A stretch of DNA of 64,000 nt. It comes from JAWLCA01 sp041687395. Lineage in GTDB: Bacteria > Pseudomonadota > Alphaproteobacteria > Rhodobacterales > Rhodobacteraceae. A model generated the notes under the pieces. The model was not told where the DNA came from. It did no database searches and worked only from the letters and a program-made list of their open reading frames with translations. Location of the stretch: contig JAWLCA010000004.1 in assembly GCA_041687395.1 (NCBI GenBank), forward strand, positions 124,001-188,000, read 5' to 3'. The position numbers and the translations under genes are program-made. This document shows, piece after piece, positions 17,990 through 26,953 of this stretch; position 1 is the first letter of the stretch, and each line of letters opens with the position of its first letter.

Positions 17990-18888
17990 CAATCGAATCC
18001 CAGAAGCTCGAAGATCTCGCGGTCTTCCAGCGGCGCGGGTGCCAGCGGCTCGGTGCCGGCGAAAAGCGTCTCGGCCAGCCGGATGTATTCCTTGCGGGCC
18101 ATCACCACATCCTCGTCCGCGTCCATCTCGAACAGGGTCTTCTTTTTCAGGCGCGAGCGGCGGATCGCGTCATAATCGGGCATATGCGCCAGACGGTTGA
18201 AGCCGACGGTGCGGCAGTAGCGATCCACCTCGTCAGTGTCCTTCGAGCGGTTCGCGACGCAACCGGCCAGGCGGACGTTGTAGTTCTTGGCCTTGGCCTG
18301 CACGGCGGCGATGATCCGGTTCATCGCGTAGATCGAATCGAAGTCGTTGGCGGTGACGATCACCGCGCGGTCGGCGTGCTGCAGGGGCGCGGCAAAGCCG
18401 CCGCAGACCACGTCGCCGAGGACATCGAAGATCACGATGTCGGTGTCTTCCAGCATGTGATGCTGCTTCAGAAGCTTCACCGTCTGGCCCACGACATAGC
18501 CGCCGCAGCCGGTGCCGGCGGGCGGGCCGCCGGCCTCGACGCATTTCACGCCGTTGAAGCCTTCGTAGACGAAATCCTCGGGGCGCAGTTCCTCGGCGTG
18601 GAAATCCACGTCCTTCAGGGTGTCGATCACTGTCGGCACCAGTCGCCCGGTCAGGGTGAAGGTGCTGTCGTGCTTGGGGTCGCAGCCGATCTGCAGGACG
18701 CGCTTTCCCAGCATGGAAAACGCCGCCGACAGGTTGCTGGAGGTCGTCGATTTGCCGATCCCCCCCTTGCCGTAGACGGCGAATACCTTGGCGCCTTCGA
18801 TCTTCATGCTGGCGTCCTGATGCACCTGCACGGACCCCTCGCCATCTTGTCCACGAAGGATCGGCGGGCTGCGGTCTAGCGGGCTCAT
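17989..18888 (-). CDS. bchL: Light-independent protochlorophyllide reductase, iron protein BchL
   Basis: 299 residues from the ATG downstream of GGAAAGGAAG. Nitrogenase-iron-protein-like ATPase that passes electrons to BchNB. The P-loop YGKGGIGKST is at 39-48. The two cysteines that bridge the homodimer's 4Fe-4S cluster are C128 (GTGCGGYVVG) and C162 (DVVCGGFAAP). The first ~27 residues form a polar extension common in purple-bacterial BchL. The complex is oxygen-sensitive; no light-dependent reductase is seen here. Confidence 0.97.
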   Translation of the reverse strand: MSPLDRSPPILRGQDGEGSVQVHQDASMKIEGAKVFAVYGKGGIGKSTTSSNLSAAFSMLGKRVLQIGCDPKHDSTFTLTGRLVPTVIDTLKDVDFHAEELRPEDFVYEGFNGVKCVEAGGPPAGTGCGGYVVGQTVKLLKQHHMLEDTDIVIFDVLGDVVCGGFAAPLQHADRAVIVTANDFDSIYAMNRIIAAVQAKAKNYNVRLAGCVANRSKDTDEVDRYCRTVGFNRLAHMPDYDAIRRSRLKKKTLFEMDADEDVVMARKEYIRLAETLFAGTEPLAPAPLEDREIFELLGFD

Positions 18889-18922
18889 GCGCGCTTCCTT
18901 TCCATATGTCTGTGGTCCACGG

Positions 18923-21900
18923 TCATTCGGCCGCGATCCCTTCCAGACGGTCTTCGATTTCATCGGCCGCGCCCTGAAGCGCAGCCAGCGTGTCGGCATC
19001 GGGTTGCCAGTAGTTGCGGTCGCTGGCTTCCAGCAGGCGGTTTGCCATGCGGGCGCTGGCCTTGGGGTTCAGCGCGGCCAGACGGCGGCGCATCGCCTCG
19101 TCCAGCACGAAGGTCTCCGACAGGCGCTGATAGACCCAGGGTTCGACCTGCCCGGTGGTGGCCGACCAGCCCATCGTGTTGGTCACATGCGCCTCGATCT
19201 GGCGCACGCCCTCGGCGCCATGCTTCAGCAGGCCCTCGTAGAACTTCGGATTCAGGCTGCGGGCGCGGGTCTCCAACGCCACCTGATCCTGCAAGGTGCG
19301 CACCTTGGCGCTGCCCGTGGTGGCATCGCCGATATAGATCGCGGCATCCTGTCCGCGGGCGCGTTTCACCGCGCGTGCGATGCCGCCCAGCGTGTCGAAG
19401 TAGTGATCGACCGTGGTGACGCCCAGTTCGACGGATTCAAGGTTCTGGTAGGCGACATCCACGTCGCGCAGTGCCTGCTGCAGCAGGGCGGGCTTCTTCA
19501 CCGCCTTGCCGTTGCGGCCATAGGCAAAGGATTTGCGCGCCTCGTAGGCGTCGGCCAGTTCATCCTCCTGCCCCCAGGCAGAACTGTCGACCATGATGTT
19601 GACGTTCGATCCATAGGCGCCCTCGGCGTTCGAGAAGACACGCAGCGCGGCCTCCTCGATCTCGACGCCCATCCGTTCGGCGTAGTCGAGCGCGTGGGCA
19701 CGGATGAAGTTCTCATCCAGCGGTTCATCGGCGGTGGCCGCCTTCCAGGCGGCTTCAGCCAGCATCCGGGTCTGGAGCGGCAGCAGGTCGCGGAAGATGC
19801 CCGAGAGCGTCATGACCACGTCGATGCGCGGGCGCCCGAGTTCGGCCAGCGGGATCAGGTCGGCGCCGGCCAGGCGGCCAAAGCTGTCGAAGCGCGGCTT
19901 CGTTCCCATCAGCGCCAGCGCCTGGGCGATCGGCACGCCGTCGGACTTGATGTTGTCGGAGCCCCACAGCACCAGCGCAACGCTGCGCGGCAGGGTGGGA
20001 TGGGTCGCCAGCAGCAGGTCGGCCTGCGCCGCGCCCTGCTGCATGGCGAATGCGGTGGGCATGCGGAACGGGTCGAAGGCATGAATGTTGCGGCCGGTGG
20101 GCAGAACCTCGGGGTTGCGGATCAGATCGCCGCCGGGAACCGGGCGGATATAGCGCCCGGACAGGGCACGCAGGATCGCGGGCGTCTCGTGGTCTTCCTG
20201 CAGAAGCCGATCGACGCGCGCTCGAATCTCGGGGTCGGGCTCGGCCATCACGCGCAGATGTTCGGTGCGGGCGGCGTCCGCCAGCGGGCGACCGACGATG
20301 TGCAGCCCGTCCGGGATCAGCGCGTCCTCGGTCTCCAGCAGCTTCAGCCACAGGGTTTGCGGGTCGGCGCCGCCCAGATCCACGGCCTCTGCCTGTTGGG
20401 CGAGCAGGGCTTCTACATCCGCGCGCTCCGGCGCGTCGGGGGCCATGGCGCGCCAGCGGGTCAGTGTGTCCTTCAGTTCCAGCAAACCCTTGTAGAGGCC
20501 GGACGCGGCCAGCGGCGGGGTCAGGTGGGTGACGGTGACGGCGCCCGAGCGGCGCTTGGCCAGCGTCGCCTCGGACGGGTTGTTGGAGGCGTAGAGATAG
20601 ACGTTGGGCAGATCGCCGATCAGCCGGTCGGGCCAATCCGTGGAGCCCATCCCCGCCTGGCGGCCCGGCATGAACTCCAGCGCGCCATGCATGCCGAAGT
20701 GCAGGATCACGTCGGCGCGGAAGCGGTTCTTGAGCCACAGGTAGAAGGTGGCGAAGGCATGCGTCGGGGCAAAGCCCTTTTCGAACAGCAACCGCATCGG
20801 GTCGCCTTCGTAGCCGAAGGTCGGCTGGATCCCGACGAAGACGTTCCCGAACTGCATGCCGAGGACGAAGACGCCGCGCCCGTCCGATTGCACGCGGCCC
20901 GGTGCCGGGCCCCAGACGGATTCAATGTCCTTCAGCCAGGGCGTGCCGCGCACGATGTCGTCGGCGGGGACGTGGGCGGCCACGTTCGCGTCTTGCCCGA
21001 AACGGTCGGCATTGCCGCCCAACACCGCGTCGCGCAGTGCCTCGACCGTGGGTGGGGGCGTCAGGTCGTAGCCCTCGGCCGCCATGGCGTGCAGGGTATT
21101 GTGCAGGCTTTCGAAGACACTCAGATATCCCGCCGTACCCACTGCGCCGGCATTGGGTGGAAACCCGAACAGGACGATGGCGACCTTGCGCTCTGCCACA
21201 CGCTGACGGCGAAGTGTGGCGAGGTTCAGCGCGCGCTGCGCCAGCCGGTCGATCCGCTCGTGGCAGGGCGCCATCGCCTTGTGCGCCAGTTGCGCCGTGC
21301 AGCCGCGGGAACAGCCGATGCAGATCCCCTCGCCATGACGGCCCGCGAAGATGGTCGGATTGGTCGCCCCGTCGATCTCGGGCAGGGCGATCAGCATCGT
21401 GGTTTCGACCGGGCCGAGGCCCTGACCGCTGGCGCCCCACTGGCCCAGCGTCTGGAATTCCAGCGGATGGGCGGCGATGTAGGGCAGGTCGAGATCGGCG
21501 AGAACCTCGACTGCCGCGGCGCTGTCGTTGTAGGCTGGGCCGCCGATCAGGCTGAACCCGGTCAGCGAGATCAACGCATCGATCCGGGAACCGCTGGCGC
21601 TGCGGAAATACTCGGCTATCGCCGGACGCCCATCGAGCCCACCGGAAAAGGCCGGGATCACGCGCAGCCCGCGCGCTTCCAGCGCCTCGATCACCGCATC
21701 GTAATGGGCATTGTCGTTCGCCAGAACGTAGGACCGCATTAGCAGAAGACCGACCGTCGCGACGGGGTTCTTGGGGGCCGGCAGGTCCGATAGCCTGGTG
21801 GTGATCCGGTCCTTCAGGCCCGGGTGGTATAGACCCACGTCGGGATAGTCGATCGGCGCCTTCGCCTCGGCCCCGCGCCAGGCCCGATCCTTGGCGTAGC

Positions 21901-22483
21901 GGCCGATCAGGAAGCGCACCATCTGCTCGACGTTGTCGTCGGACCCGCCCAGCCAGTATTGCATCGTCAGGAACCAGGCGCGGAGATCCTGGGCCTTGCC
22001 GGGAATGAAGCGCAGGATTTTCGGCAGGCGACGCAGCATGGTCATCTGGCGCTGGCCCGAATCGGCCGAGGGCTGCTTGTGCCCGCCGCGCAGCTTTTTC
22101 AGCATCGCCATGATGCCGGTCGCGGGCTTCATCATGTCGAGATCGCCCATTCGGGTCAGCTGTACGATCTCGCGGTCCGCAATCACGCCGATCATCGCGT
22201 CGCAGTCGTCACGCCGGGCGCGCATCGCGGGCAGGATCGCCTGAACATGCTCCTCGATGAACAGAAGGTTCGCAATGACGATGTCGCCGTGGCGCACGGC
22301 GTCGATGGCCGCTTCGCGCGCGTCGGGATTCTCGGACCATTCCGCCGCCGCGTGGATCGAGACACTCAGACCGGGAAAGTCGTCCGACAACCGATCCGCG
22401 ACCCGCGCGGCGGGACCTGCGGAGTGGCTGTCCAGCGTCACGATGACGATGCGGTAGCCGGGGATATGGCGATCATCGCGCAT
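18923..22483 (-). CDS. bchH: Magnesium chelatase large subunit BchH
   Basis: 1186 residues. The start ATG lies inside the end of bchB (11-base overlap), giving MRDDRHIPGYRIVIVTLDSH. BchH binds protoporphyrin IX and is the catalytic subunit that inserts magnesium with BchI and BchD, which are not in this window. Family landmarks include FHYGMHGALEFMPGRQ-type text (here VILHFGMHGALEFMPGRQ), NVYLYASNNPSEATLAKRR and the late SSAWGQEDELADAYEARKSFAYGRNG. It is the largest gene of the operon and commits the pathway to bacteriochlorophyll. Confidence 0.97.
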   Translation of the reverse strand: MRDDRHIPGYRIVIVTLDSHSAGPAARVADRLSDDFPGLSVSIHAAAEWSENPDAREAAIDAVRHGDIVIANLLFIEEHVQAILPAMRARRDDCDAMIGVIADREIVQLTRMGDLDMMKPATGIMAMLKKLRGGHKQPSADSGQRQMTMLRRLPKILRFIPGKAQDLRAWFLTMQYWLGGSDDNVEQMVRFLIGRYAKDRAWRGAEAKAPIDYPDVGLYHPGLKDRITTRLSDLPAPKNPVATVGLLLMRSYVLANDNAHYDAVIEALEARGLRVIPAFSGGLDGRPAIAEYFRSASGSRIDALISLTGFSLIGGPAYNDSAAAVEVLADLDLPYIAAHPLEFQTLGQWGASGQGLGPVETTMLIALPEIDGATNPTIFAGRHGEGICIGCSRGCTAQLAHKAMAPCHERIDRLAQRALNLATLRRQRVAERKVAIVLFGFPPNAGAVGTAGYLSVFESLHNTLHAMAAEGYDLTPPPTVEALRDAVLGGNADRFGQDANVAAHVPADDIVRGTPWLKDIESVWGPAPGRVQSDGRGVFVLGMQFGNVFVGIQPTFGYEGDPMRLLFEKGFAPTHAFATFYLWLKNRFRADVILHFGMHGALEFMPGRQAGMGSTDWPDRLIGDLPNVYLYASNNPSEATLAKRRSGAVTVTHLTPPLAASGLYKGLLELKDTLTRWRAMAPDAPERADVEALLAQQAEAVDLGGADPQTLWLKLLETEDALIPDGLHIVGRPLADAARTEHLRVMAEPDPEIRARVDRLLQEDHETPAILRALSGRYIRPVPGGDLIRNPEVLPTGRNIHAFDPFRMPTAFAMQQGAAQADLLLATHPTLPRSVALVLWGSDNIKSDGVPIAQALALMGTKPRFDSFGRLAGADLIPLAELGRPRIDVVMTLSGIFRDLLPLQTRMLAEAAWKAATADEPLDENFIRAHALDYAERMGVEIEEAALRVFSNAEGAYGSNVNIMVDSSAWGQEDELADAYEARKSFAYGRNGKAVKKPALLQQALRDVDVAYQNLESVELGVTTVDHYFDTLGGIARAVKRARGQDAAIYIGDATTGSAKVRTLQDQVALETRARSLNPKFYEGLLKHGAEGVRQIEAHVTNTMGWSATTGQVEPWVYQRLSETFVLDEAMRRRLAALNPKASARMANRLLEASDRNYWQPDADTLAALQGAADEIEDRLEGIAAE

Positions 22484-24038
22484 AATGGGCCTTTGCCTCG
22501 TAGAGCATGTCCTTGGAGATCTGCGCAACGCCGCGCTCGACGGCGAATCTCTCGGTGTTGCGGCGCGCCTTGCCGCGGACGAAGAAGGGGATCTTCTTTA
22601 ATTCGGTTTCCGCGTCCGGCAGCCAGACGACCTCGGCGCCCGTGGGCAGGGGTGCGCCCTCAGGGGGCATCGAGCGCCCGTCGGCCGCGGCCGGCTGCGG
22701 GTTCGCGTCGCCCTCCATCGGTTTCGGGGCGTGACCGCCGTGATGACTGGGGCCGGCGGCGTCGTGAAACTCGAAATCGTCGCGGAACATGTGCAGAAGG
22801 TGTTCCTCCAGCCCCATGACCAGTGGATGTATCCAGGTGTCGAAGATGACGTTCGCTCCCTCCCACCCCATCTGGGGGGAGTAGCGCGCGGGGAAATCCT
22901 GCACGTGGACAGGTGCCGAGATCACGGCGCAGGGGATGCCCAGCCGCTTGCCGATGTGGCGTTCCATCTGGGTGCCCAGGATCATTTCGGGTGCGAGCGC
23001 CTCGATGGCCTGCTCCACCTCCAGGTAGTCGTCGGTGATCAGCGCTTCGACGCCATAGGCCTTGGCCAGTGCGCGGATCGGGCGCGCCATCTCGCGGTTG
23101 TAGCAACCCAGCCCCACCACCTCGAAGCCCATCTCGTCGCGGGCGATGCGGGCGGCGGCGGCGACATGGGTGCCATCGCCGAACAGGAAGACGCGCTTGC
23201 CGGTCAGGTAGGTCGAATCGACCGAGCGCGACCACCACGGCTGGCGCAGGCGGCTTTCGTCTGTGCGGACAGGCAGGCCGGTGATCCGCGCCACCTCGGC
23301 CAGGAAATCGCGGGTCGCGCCGACGCCGATCGGGACGGTGCGGCTCCAGGGCTGGCCAAGGTCGCGCTCCATCCAGCGTGCGGCAGCTTCGGCGTGTTCG
23401 GGATACATCAGCACGTTGAAATGCGCCGCGCCCATCCGGGCGATGTCGGCGGGCGTGGCGCCCATCGGGGCCACGACGTTGACGCCGATGCCCATCTCGT
23501 CCAGCAGCGCGGTCACCTCGGTGATGTCGTCGCGATGGCGGAAGCCCAGCGCGGTGGGGCCGATCAGGTTGGCGGTCACGCGCTCGGTCCGCGCCATCGG
23601 GCGGGCAAGATGACGGACAAGCTGGAAGAAGGTTTCGTCAGTGCCGAAGTTTTCCTTGCGCTGATAGCTCGGAAGCTCCAGCGCGATAACCGGCACGGGT
23701 AGTCCCATCGTCTCGGCCAGGCCGCCGGGGTCGTCCTGGATCAGTTCGGCCGTGCAGGATGCGCCGACGATCAGCGCCTGCGGCTTGAACCGTTCATAAG
23801 CGTCGCGGCAGGCGGTCTTGAACAGGTTGGCGGTGTCCGAGCCGAGGTCGCGCGCCTGAAAGGTCGTGTAGCTGACCGGTGGACGATGGTTCCGCCGTTC
23901 GATCATCGTGAACAGCAGATCAGCGTAGGTATCGCCCTGTGGCGCGTGCAGCACGTAGTGCAGACCGGTCATCCCCGTTGCCACGCGCATTGCGCCGACA
24001 TGCGGGGGCCCCTCGTAGGTCCAGACCGTCAGCTTCAT
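22473..24038 (-). CDS. bchB: Light-independent protochlorophyllide reductase subunit B
   Basis: 521 residues from the ATG overlapping the bchN stop (ATGA). Nitrogenase MoFe-like catalytic subunit. D36 (APQGDTYADLL) is at exactly the position of the unusual aspartate ligand of the NB-cluster in Rhodobacter capsulatus. Further landmarks: ALIVGASCTAELIQDDPGG, ELPSYQRKENFGTDETF and the C-terminal PEGAEVVWLPDAETELKKIPFFVRGKAR region, which closes over the active site. A poorly conserved stretch with His/Pro (HHGGHAPKPMEG) precedes it, as in other BchB. Confidence 0.97.
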   Translation of the reverse strand: MKLTVWTYEGPPHVGAMRVATGMTGLHYVLHAPQGDTYADLLFTMIERRNHRPPVSYTTFQARDLGSDTANLFKTACRDAYERFKPQALIVGASCTAELIQDDPGGLAETMGLPVPVIALELPSYQRKENFGTDETFFQLVRHLARPMARTERVTANLIGPTALGFRHRDDITEVTALLDEMGIGVNVVAPMGATPADIARMGAAHFNVLMYPEHAEAAARWMERDLGQPWSRTVPIGVGATRDFLAEVARITGLPVRTDESRLRQPWWSRSVDSTYLTGKRVFLFGDGTHVAAAARIARDEMGFEVVGLGCYNREMARPIRALAKAYGVEALITDDYLEVEQAIEALAPEMILGTQMERHIGKRLGIPCAVISAPVHVQDFPARYSPQMGWEGANVIFDTWIHPLVMGLEEHLLHMFRDDFEFHDAAGPSHHGGHAPKPMEGDANPQPAAADGRSMPPEGAPLPTGAEVVWLPDAETELKKIPFFVRGKARRNTERFAVERGVAQISKDMLYEAKAHYAR

Positions 24039-25321
24039 TCCGCGGCCTCCACCTTCAGGATCTGGTGGCGCCGCAGCGGGCGGGCGAAGAGCGCTGCAAG
24101 ATCGCCCGCCTGTTCGTAGAAATGCACCGGGGTGAAGACCAGTTCGATGGCCCATTTGGTAGCCAGCCCCTCGGCCTCGAGCGGATTGGCGAGGCCAAGG
24201 CCGCAAACGGTGAGGTCGGGGCGGGCGGCGCGGGCACGGTCAAGCTGGCGGTCGACGTCCTGCCCTTCGGAGATCGTTGGGCCGGCGGCCAGCAGGTCGA
24301 GGTCGGGGCCGACGATGCCCTTGTTGATGAAGGGCGCGCCGACCTCGATCGCGGTCATGCCGCATTCGCGGGTCAGGAACCTGGCCAGAGGGATCTCGAG
24401 CTGGCTGTCGGGGAAGAAGAAGATGGATTTCCCGTTCAGCGTTTCGGTCGCGGCGGCGATGGCCTTCCGGGCGCGGGCGCGGGGCGCCTGGGTCACGCGC
24501 TCGAATGTTTCGCGGGTGACGCCGAATTCCTGCGCGACGGCAGCCAGCCAGGCTGTGGTGCCTTCTTCGCCAAAGGGGAACGGCGCGGGCAGGTGACGCG
24601 CGCCACGACGTTCAAGCGCGGCAGCGGTTTCCCCAAGAAAGGGCTGGGTCAGCGCGAAGACGGTGTTCGCACCGACAGCCGGCAATGCCTCGGACCGACG
24701 GGCGGGCAGCACGCGGACCGGCGCGATGCCGAGATCCGCAAGCAATTGCAGCGCCTGATCCTCGACCACGTCCGGCAGCGCGCCGACGAGCAGCAATTCC
24801 CGCGCATCTGATTCGGGAAGCACCGGGACCATTGCCGCAAGACAGGCGTCCTCGCCCTCGGTGAACGTCGTCTCGATCCCTGAGCCGGAGTAGTTCAGCA
24901 CCCGGACATGGGGCGCGTGGATCTGCGACAGGCGTTCTGCGGCACGGGCGAGGTCGAGCTTGATGACCTCGGACGGGCAGGACCCGACGAGGAAGAGCTG
25001 ACGAATGTCGGGGCGACGCGAGAGCAGCCGCGCGACTTCGCGGTCAAGCTCCTCATGTGCATCGGCCAGGCCGGCGAGATCCTTTTCTTCAAGGATCGCG
25101 GTGCCGAATCTGGGTTCGGCAAAGATCATCACGCCGGCGGCGCTTTGCAGGAGGTGCGCACAGGTGCGGCTGCCAACCACAAGGAAGAAGGCATCCTGCA
25201 TCTTGCGGTGCAGCCAGATGATTCCGGTCAGTCCGCAGAAGACCTCTCGCTGGCCGCGTTCCTTGAGAATCGGCAGGTCACGGCAACCCAGTGTAGGAGG
25301 CGGGGCGGCGGGGCGGGTCAT
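24035..25321 (-). CDS. bchN: Light-independent protochlorophyllide reductase subunit N
   Basis: 428 residues from the ATG overlapping the bchF stop by four bases. Partner of BchB. The three cysteine ligands of the NB-cluster are found at C29 (EVFCGLTG), C54 (GSRTCAHLL) and C115 (VGSCPSEVIKLDL), spaced exactly as in the Rhodobacter capsulatus protein. Together with BchL the complex reduces ring D of protochlorophyllide without light. Confidence 0.97.
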   Translation of the reverse strand: MTRPAAPPPTLGCRDLPILKERGQREVFCGLTGIIWLHRKMQDAFFLVVGSRTCAHLLQSAAGVMIFAEPRFGTAILEEKDLAGLADAHEELDREVARLLSRRPDIRQLFLVGSCPSEVIKLDLARAAERLSQIHAPHVRVLNYSGSGIETTFTEGEDACLAAMVPVLPESDARELLLVGALPDVVEDQALQLLADLGIAPVRVLPARRSEALPAVGANTVFALTQPFLGETAAALERRGARHLPAPFPFGEEGTTAWLAAVAQEFGVTRETFERVTQAPRARARKAIAAATETLNGKSIFFFPDSQLEIPLARFLTRECGMTAIEVGAPFINKGIVGPDLDLLAAGPTISEGQDVDRQLDRARAARPDLTVCGLGLANPLEAEGLATKWAIELVFTPVHFYEQAGDLAALFARPLRRHQILKVEAAE

Positions 25322-25818
25322 GCCGGCACCTCGCTGTCGCGGCGTGCCATGCGAAGTTTCCAGAGGAACTGCCCGGCGTTGATCACGTAGGCCGCATAGG
25401 CCGCCAGCGCGAGCCACATCAGCCCCATCGGCGTCAGTGCAGAGGTGAAGAGCGCCCAGAGATAAGCCGTGTGCAGCGCGATGACGACGAAGCTGAACAC
25501 ATCCTCCCAGAAGAACGCCTGGGCAAAAAGGTACTGACCGAACACGACCTTTTCCCAGATCGCCCCCGTGACCATGATGACGTAGAGAAAGCCGGTCTTG
25601 ATGATGATGGAGATCGTCGCGGCCTCGTACCCCGCGCCGGTCGCCATGTAGCGGAGCACCAGGGCAACCGAGATCCCGAAGGCGATGAACTGCAAGGGCG
25701 CCAGCACACCCTGAATCAGCGTCCAGACCGAAGCATCGCGTCGCGCACGCTGATCGGGAGAATAAAGCCGCTTCGGCGCTGATCGTGCCGGTTTCTGCAT
25801 CCTTCTCCTCGCCGCCAT
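25318..25818 (-). CDS. bchF: 2-vinyl bacteriochlorophyllide hydratase
   Basis: 166 residues with four membrane-spanning stretches (for example VLAPLQFIAFGISVALVLRY and FLYVIMVTGAIWEKVVFGQYL). It hydrates the C3 vinyl group on the way to bacteriochlorophyll a. The N-terminal LYSPDQRARRDASVWTLIQG is typical. First gene of the minus-strand superoperon; the start at 25818 has AAGGA two bases before the ATG, while a second ATG at 25800, after AGGAG, is nearly as good. The promoter and a PpsR box lie directly upstream. Confidence 0.93.
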   Translation of the reverse strand: MAARRRMQKPARSAPKRLYSPDQRARRDASVWTLIQGVLAPLQFIAFGISVALVLRYMATGAGYEAATISIIIKTGFLYVIMVTGAIWEKVVFGQYLFAQAFFWEDVFSFVVIALHTAYLWALFTSALTPMGLMWLALAAYAAYVINAGQFLWKLRMARRDSEVPA

Positions 25819-25837
25819 GGTCCTTCACCTGACACCG

Positions 25838-25867
25838 AGGTTACTCACGGCCCGCCAAAAGTGTCAA
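25838..25867 (-). promoter_or_regulatory. Predicted bchF promoter
   Basis: On the minus strand, TTGACA (25867-25862) is followed after 18 bases by TAACCT (25843-25838), a sigma-70-like pair with a perfect -35 and a weak -10. A start near 25831 would leave a leader of about 13 bases holding the AAGGA ribosome site. The -35 element lies inside the PpsR box. Confidence 0.5.
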
Positions 25868-25879
25868 TTAAAACTTACA
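25862..25879. promoter_or_regulatory. PpsR/CrtJ box at the bchF promoter
   Basis: TGTCAATTAAAACTTACA is a perfect TGT-N12-ACA, the known PpsR/CrtJ operator. It overlaps the -35 element of bchF, the usual geometry for repression. A second perfect box lies 144 bases away (26006), so cooperative binding of PpsR tetramers across the divergent promoter is likely. Confidence 0.88.
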
Positions 25880-26005
25880 CTGCAGAAGTTGACACTCGTG
25901 CCAAGCGTCGCCCGAACGCTCAGGAGCTCAGGCCCCTGCAGCTTGCGTGAAAGCAGGAAGAACGCCCCTCCCGGCGTCGCGGTCCCGTGAAAATTTCGGG
26001 CAGAG

Positions 26006-26023
26006 TGTCAATTATCTTTGACA
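26006..26023. promoter_or_regulatory. PpsR/CrtJ box upstream of ppaA
   Basis: TGTCAATTATCTTTGACA is a perfect TGT-N12-ACA whose first nine bases match the bchF box. It contains a TTGACA (26018-26023) pointing at ppaA, but no good -10 follows at 17-18 bases, so the ppaA promoter itself is uncertain. The whole 25819-26123 gap is a divergent regulatory region and holds no gene. Confidence 0.85.
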
Positions 26024-26123
26024 ACTCGGAGTCTTTTTCTGACACTGCAAGGCATCCGGCGTTTCTGATCGAGACTGGTGCGGGTAATTGGCTGGGCCGG
26101 ATTTCGGCGGAAGGAATTGCATA

Positions 26124-26906
26124 ATGCTGCTGACTCGTGAAAGACTTGCGCCGGATCAAGGAATGGAGGTGGGTGTGACACCTGCCATCACCGCGCAACT
26201 TGCGGGAATACTGACTGCGGGCGGGCTGGAAGACGACCACTGGAACGATACGATTGCACCGGTCGCGCGGGCGCTCAGCGGGTCCGATGACGGTCTTCGT
26301 CGCCGGGTGCTTGGCAATCTACGTCTGCAGGGCGTCTCGCAAGAGGACATCGTCGATCGGCTGATCCCGATGATCGCCCGCCGCCTGGGCGAGGAATGGT
26401 GTTCCGACCAGACCAGTTTTGCCGACGTCACCATCGGCGTGGGACGGCTTCAGCAACTGGTGCGCGAGATCGCGAGAGACTGGCGCGGCGATGCGATGGG
26501 GCGGCTGGACGCGCCCTGCATCCTGATGGTCGTGCCGGAAGAAGATTACCATACATTGGGCCCGATGCTGGCCGCCACGCAGTTCCGGCGCCTTGGTGTT
26601 TCGGTGCAGATGTCGCTCGGCCGGCCGGAGAGCGAGGTCGTCGGCCGGTTGCGGAACGGAGCCTTCGACATGGTGACCATCTCGATTGCCTGGGAGGGCA
26701 GACTTGAAAAGCTCCGCAATATGATCAATCTAATGAATGTGACGAGGTCCTCTCGTCCGCCAGTGGTTGTGGGTGGGTCCTACATAGAGAATGCACAGGC
26801 GATCCGGAGCTTCACGGGTGCCGATCACGTAACGTCGGATCCGAGGGAGGCGTTGAGACTGTGCGGGCTGCCCGTTTCAGAAATCGGCGTACGACGCCAG
26901 AGATAG
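26124..26906 (+). CDS. ppaA: AerR/PpaA, cobalamin-binding antirepressor
   Basis: 260 residues from the ATG eight bases after AAGGA. The C-terminal half is a B12-binding (SCHIC-type) domain: PCILMVVPEEDYHTLGPMLAATQFRRLGVSVQ with H143, the probable cobalamin ligand, and PPVVVGGSYIENAQAIRSFTGAD at the end. The preceding helices have the LGEEWCSDQTSFADVTIG pattern of the family. AerR binds hydroxocobalamin in light and modulates CrtJ/PpsR. A GTG at 26175 with its own GGAGG (26165-26169) could give a form 17 residues shorter. ppsR follows after 47 bases. Confidence 0.92.
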   Translation: MLLTRERLAPDQGMEVGVTPAITAQLAGILTAGGLEDDHWNDTIAPVARALSGSDDGLRRRVLGNLRLQGVSQEDIVDRLIPMIARRLGEEWCSDQTSFADVTIGVGRLQQLVREIARDWRGDAMGRLDAPCILMVVPEEDYHTLGPMLAATQFRRLGVSVQMSLGRPESEVVGRLRNGAFDMVTISIAWEGRLEKLRNMINLMNVTRSSRPPVVVGGSYIENAQAIRSFTGADHVTSDPREALRLCGLPVSEIGVRRQR

Positions 26907-26953
26907 GATTGGAAACAGGTGATGATTCGGCCCCTACGGACGCCGAGAACGCC

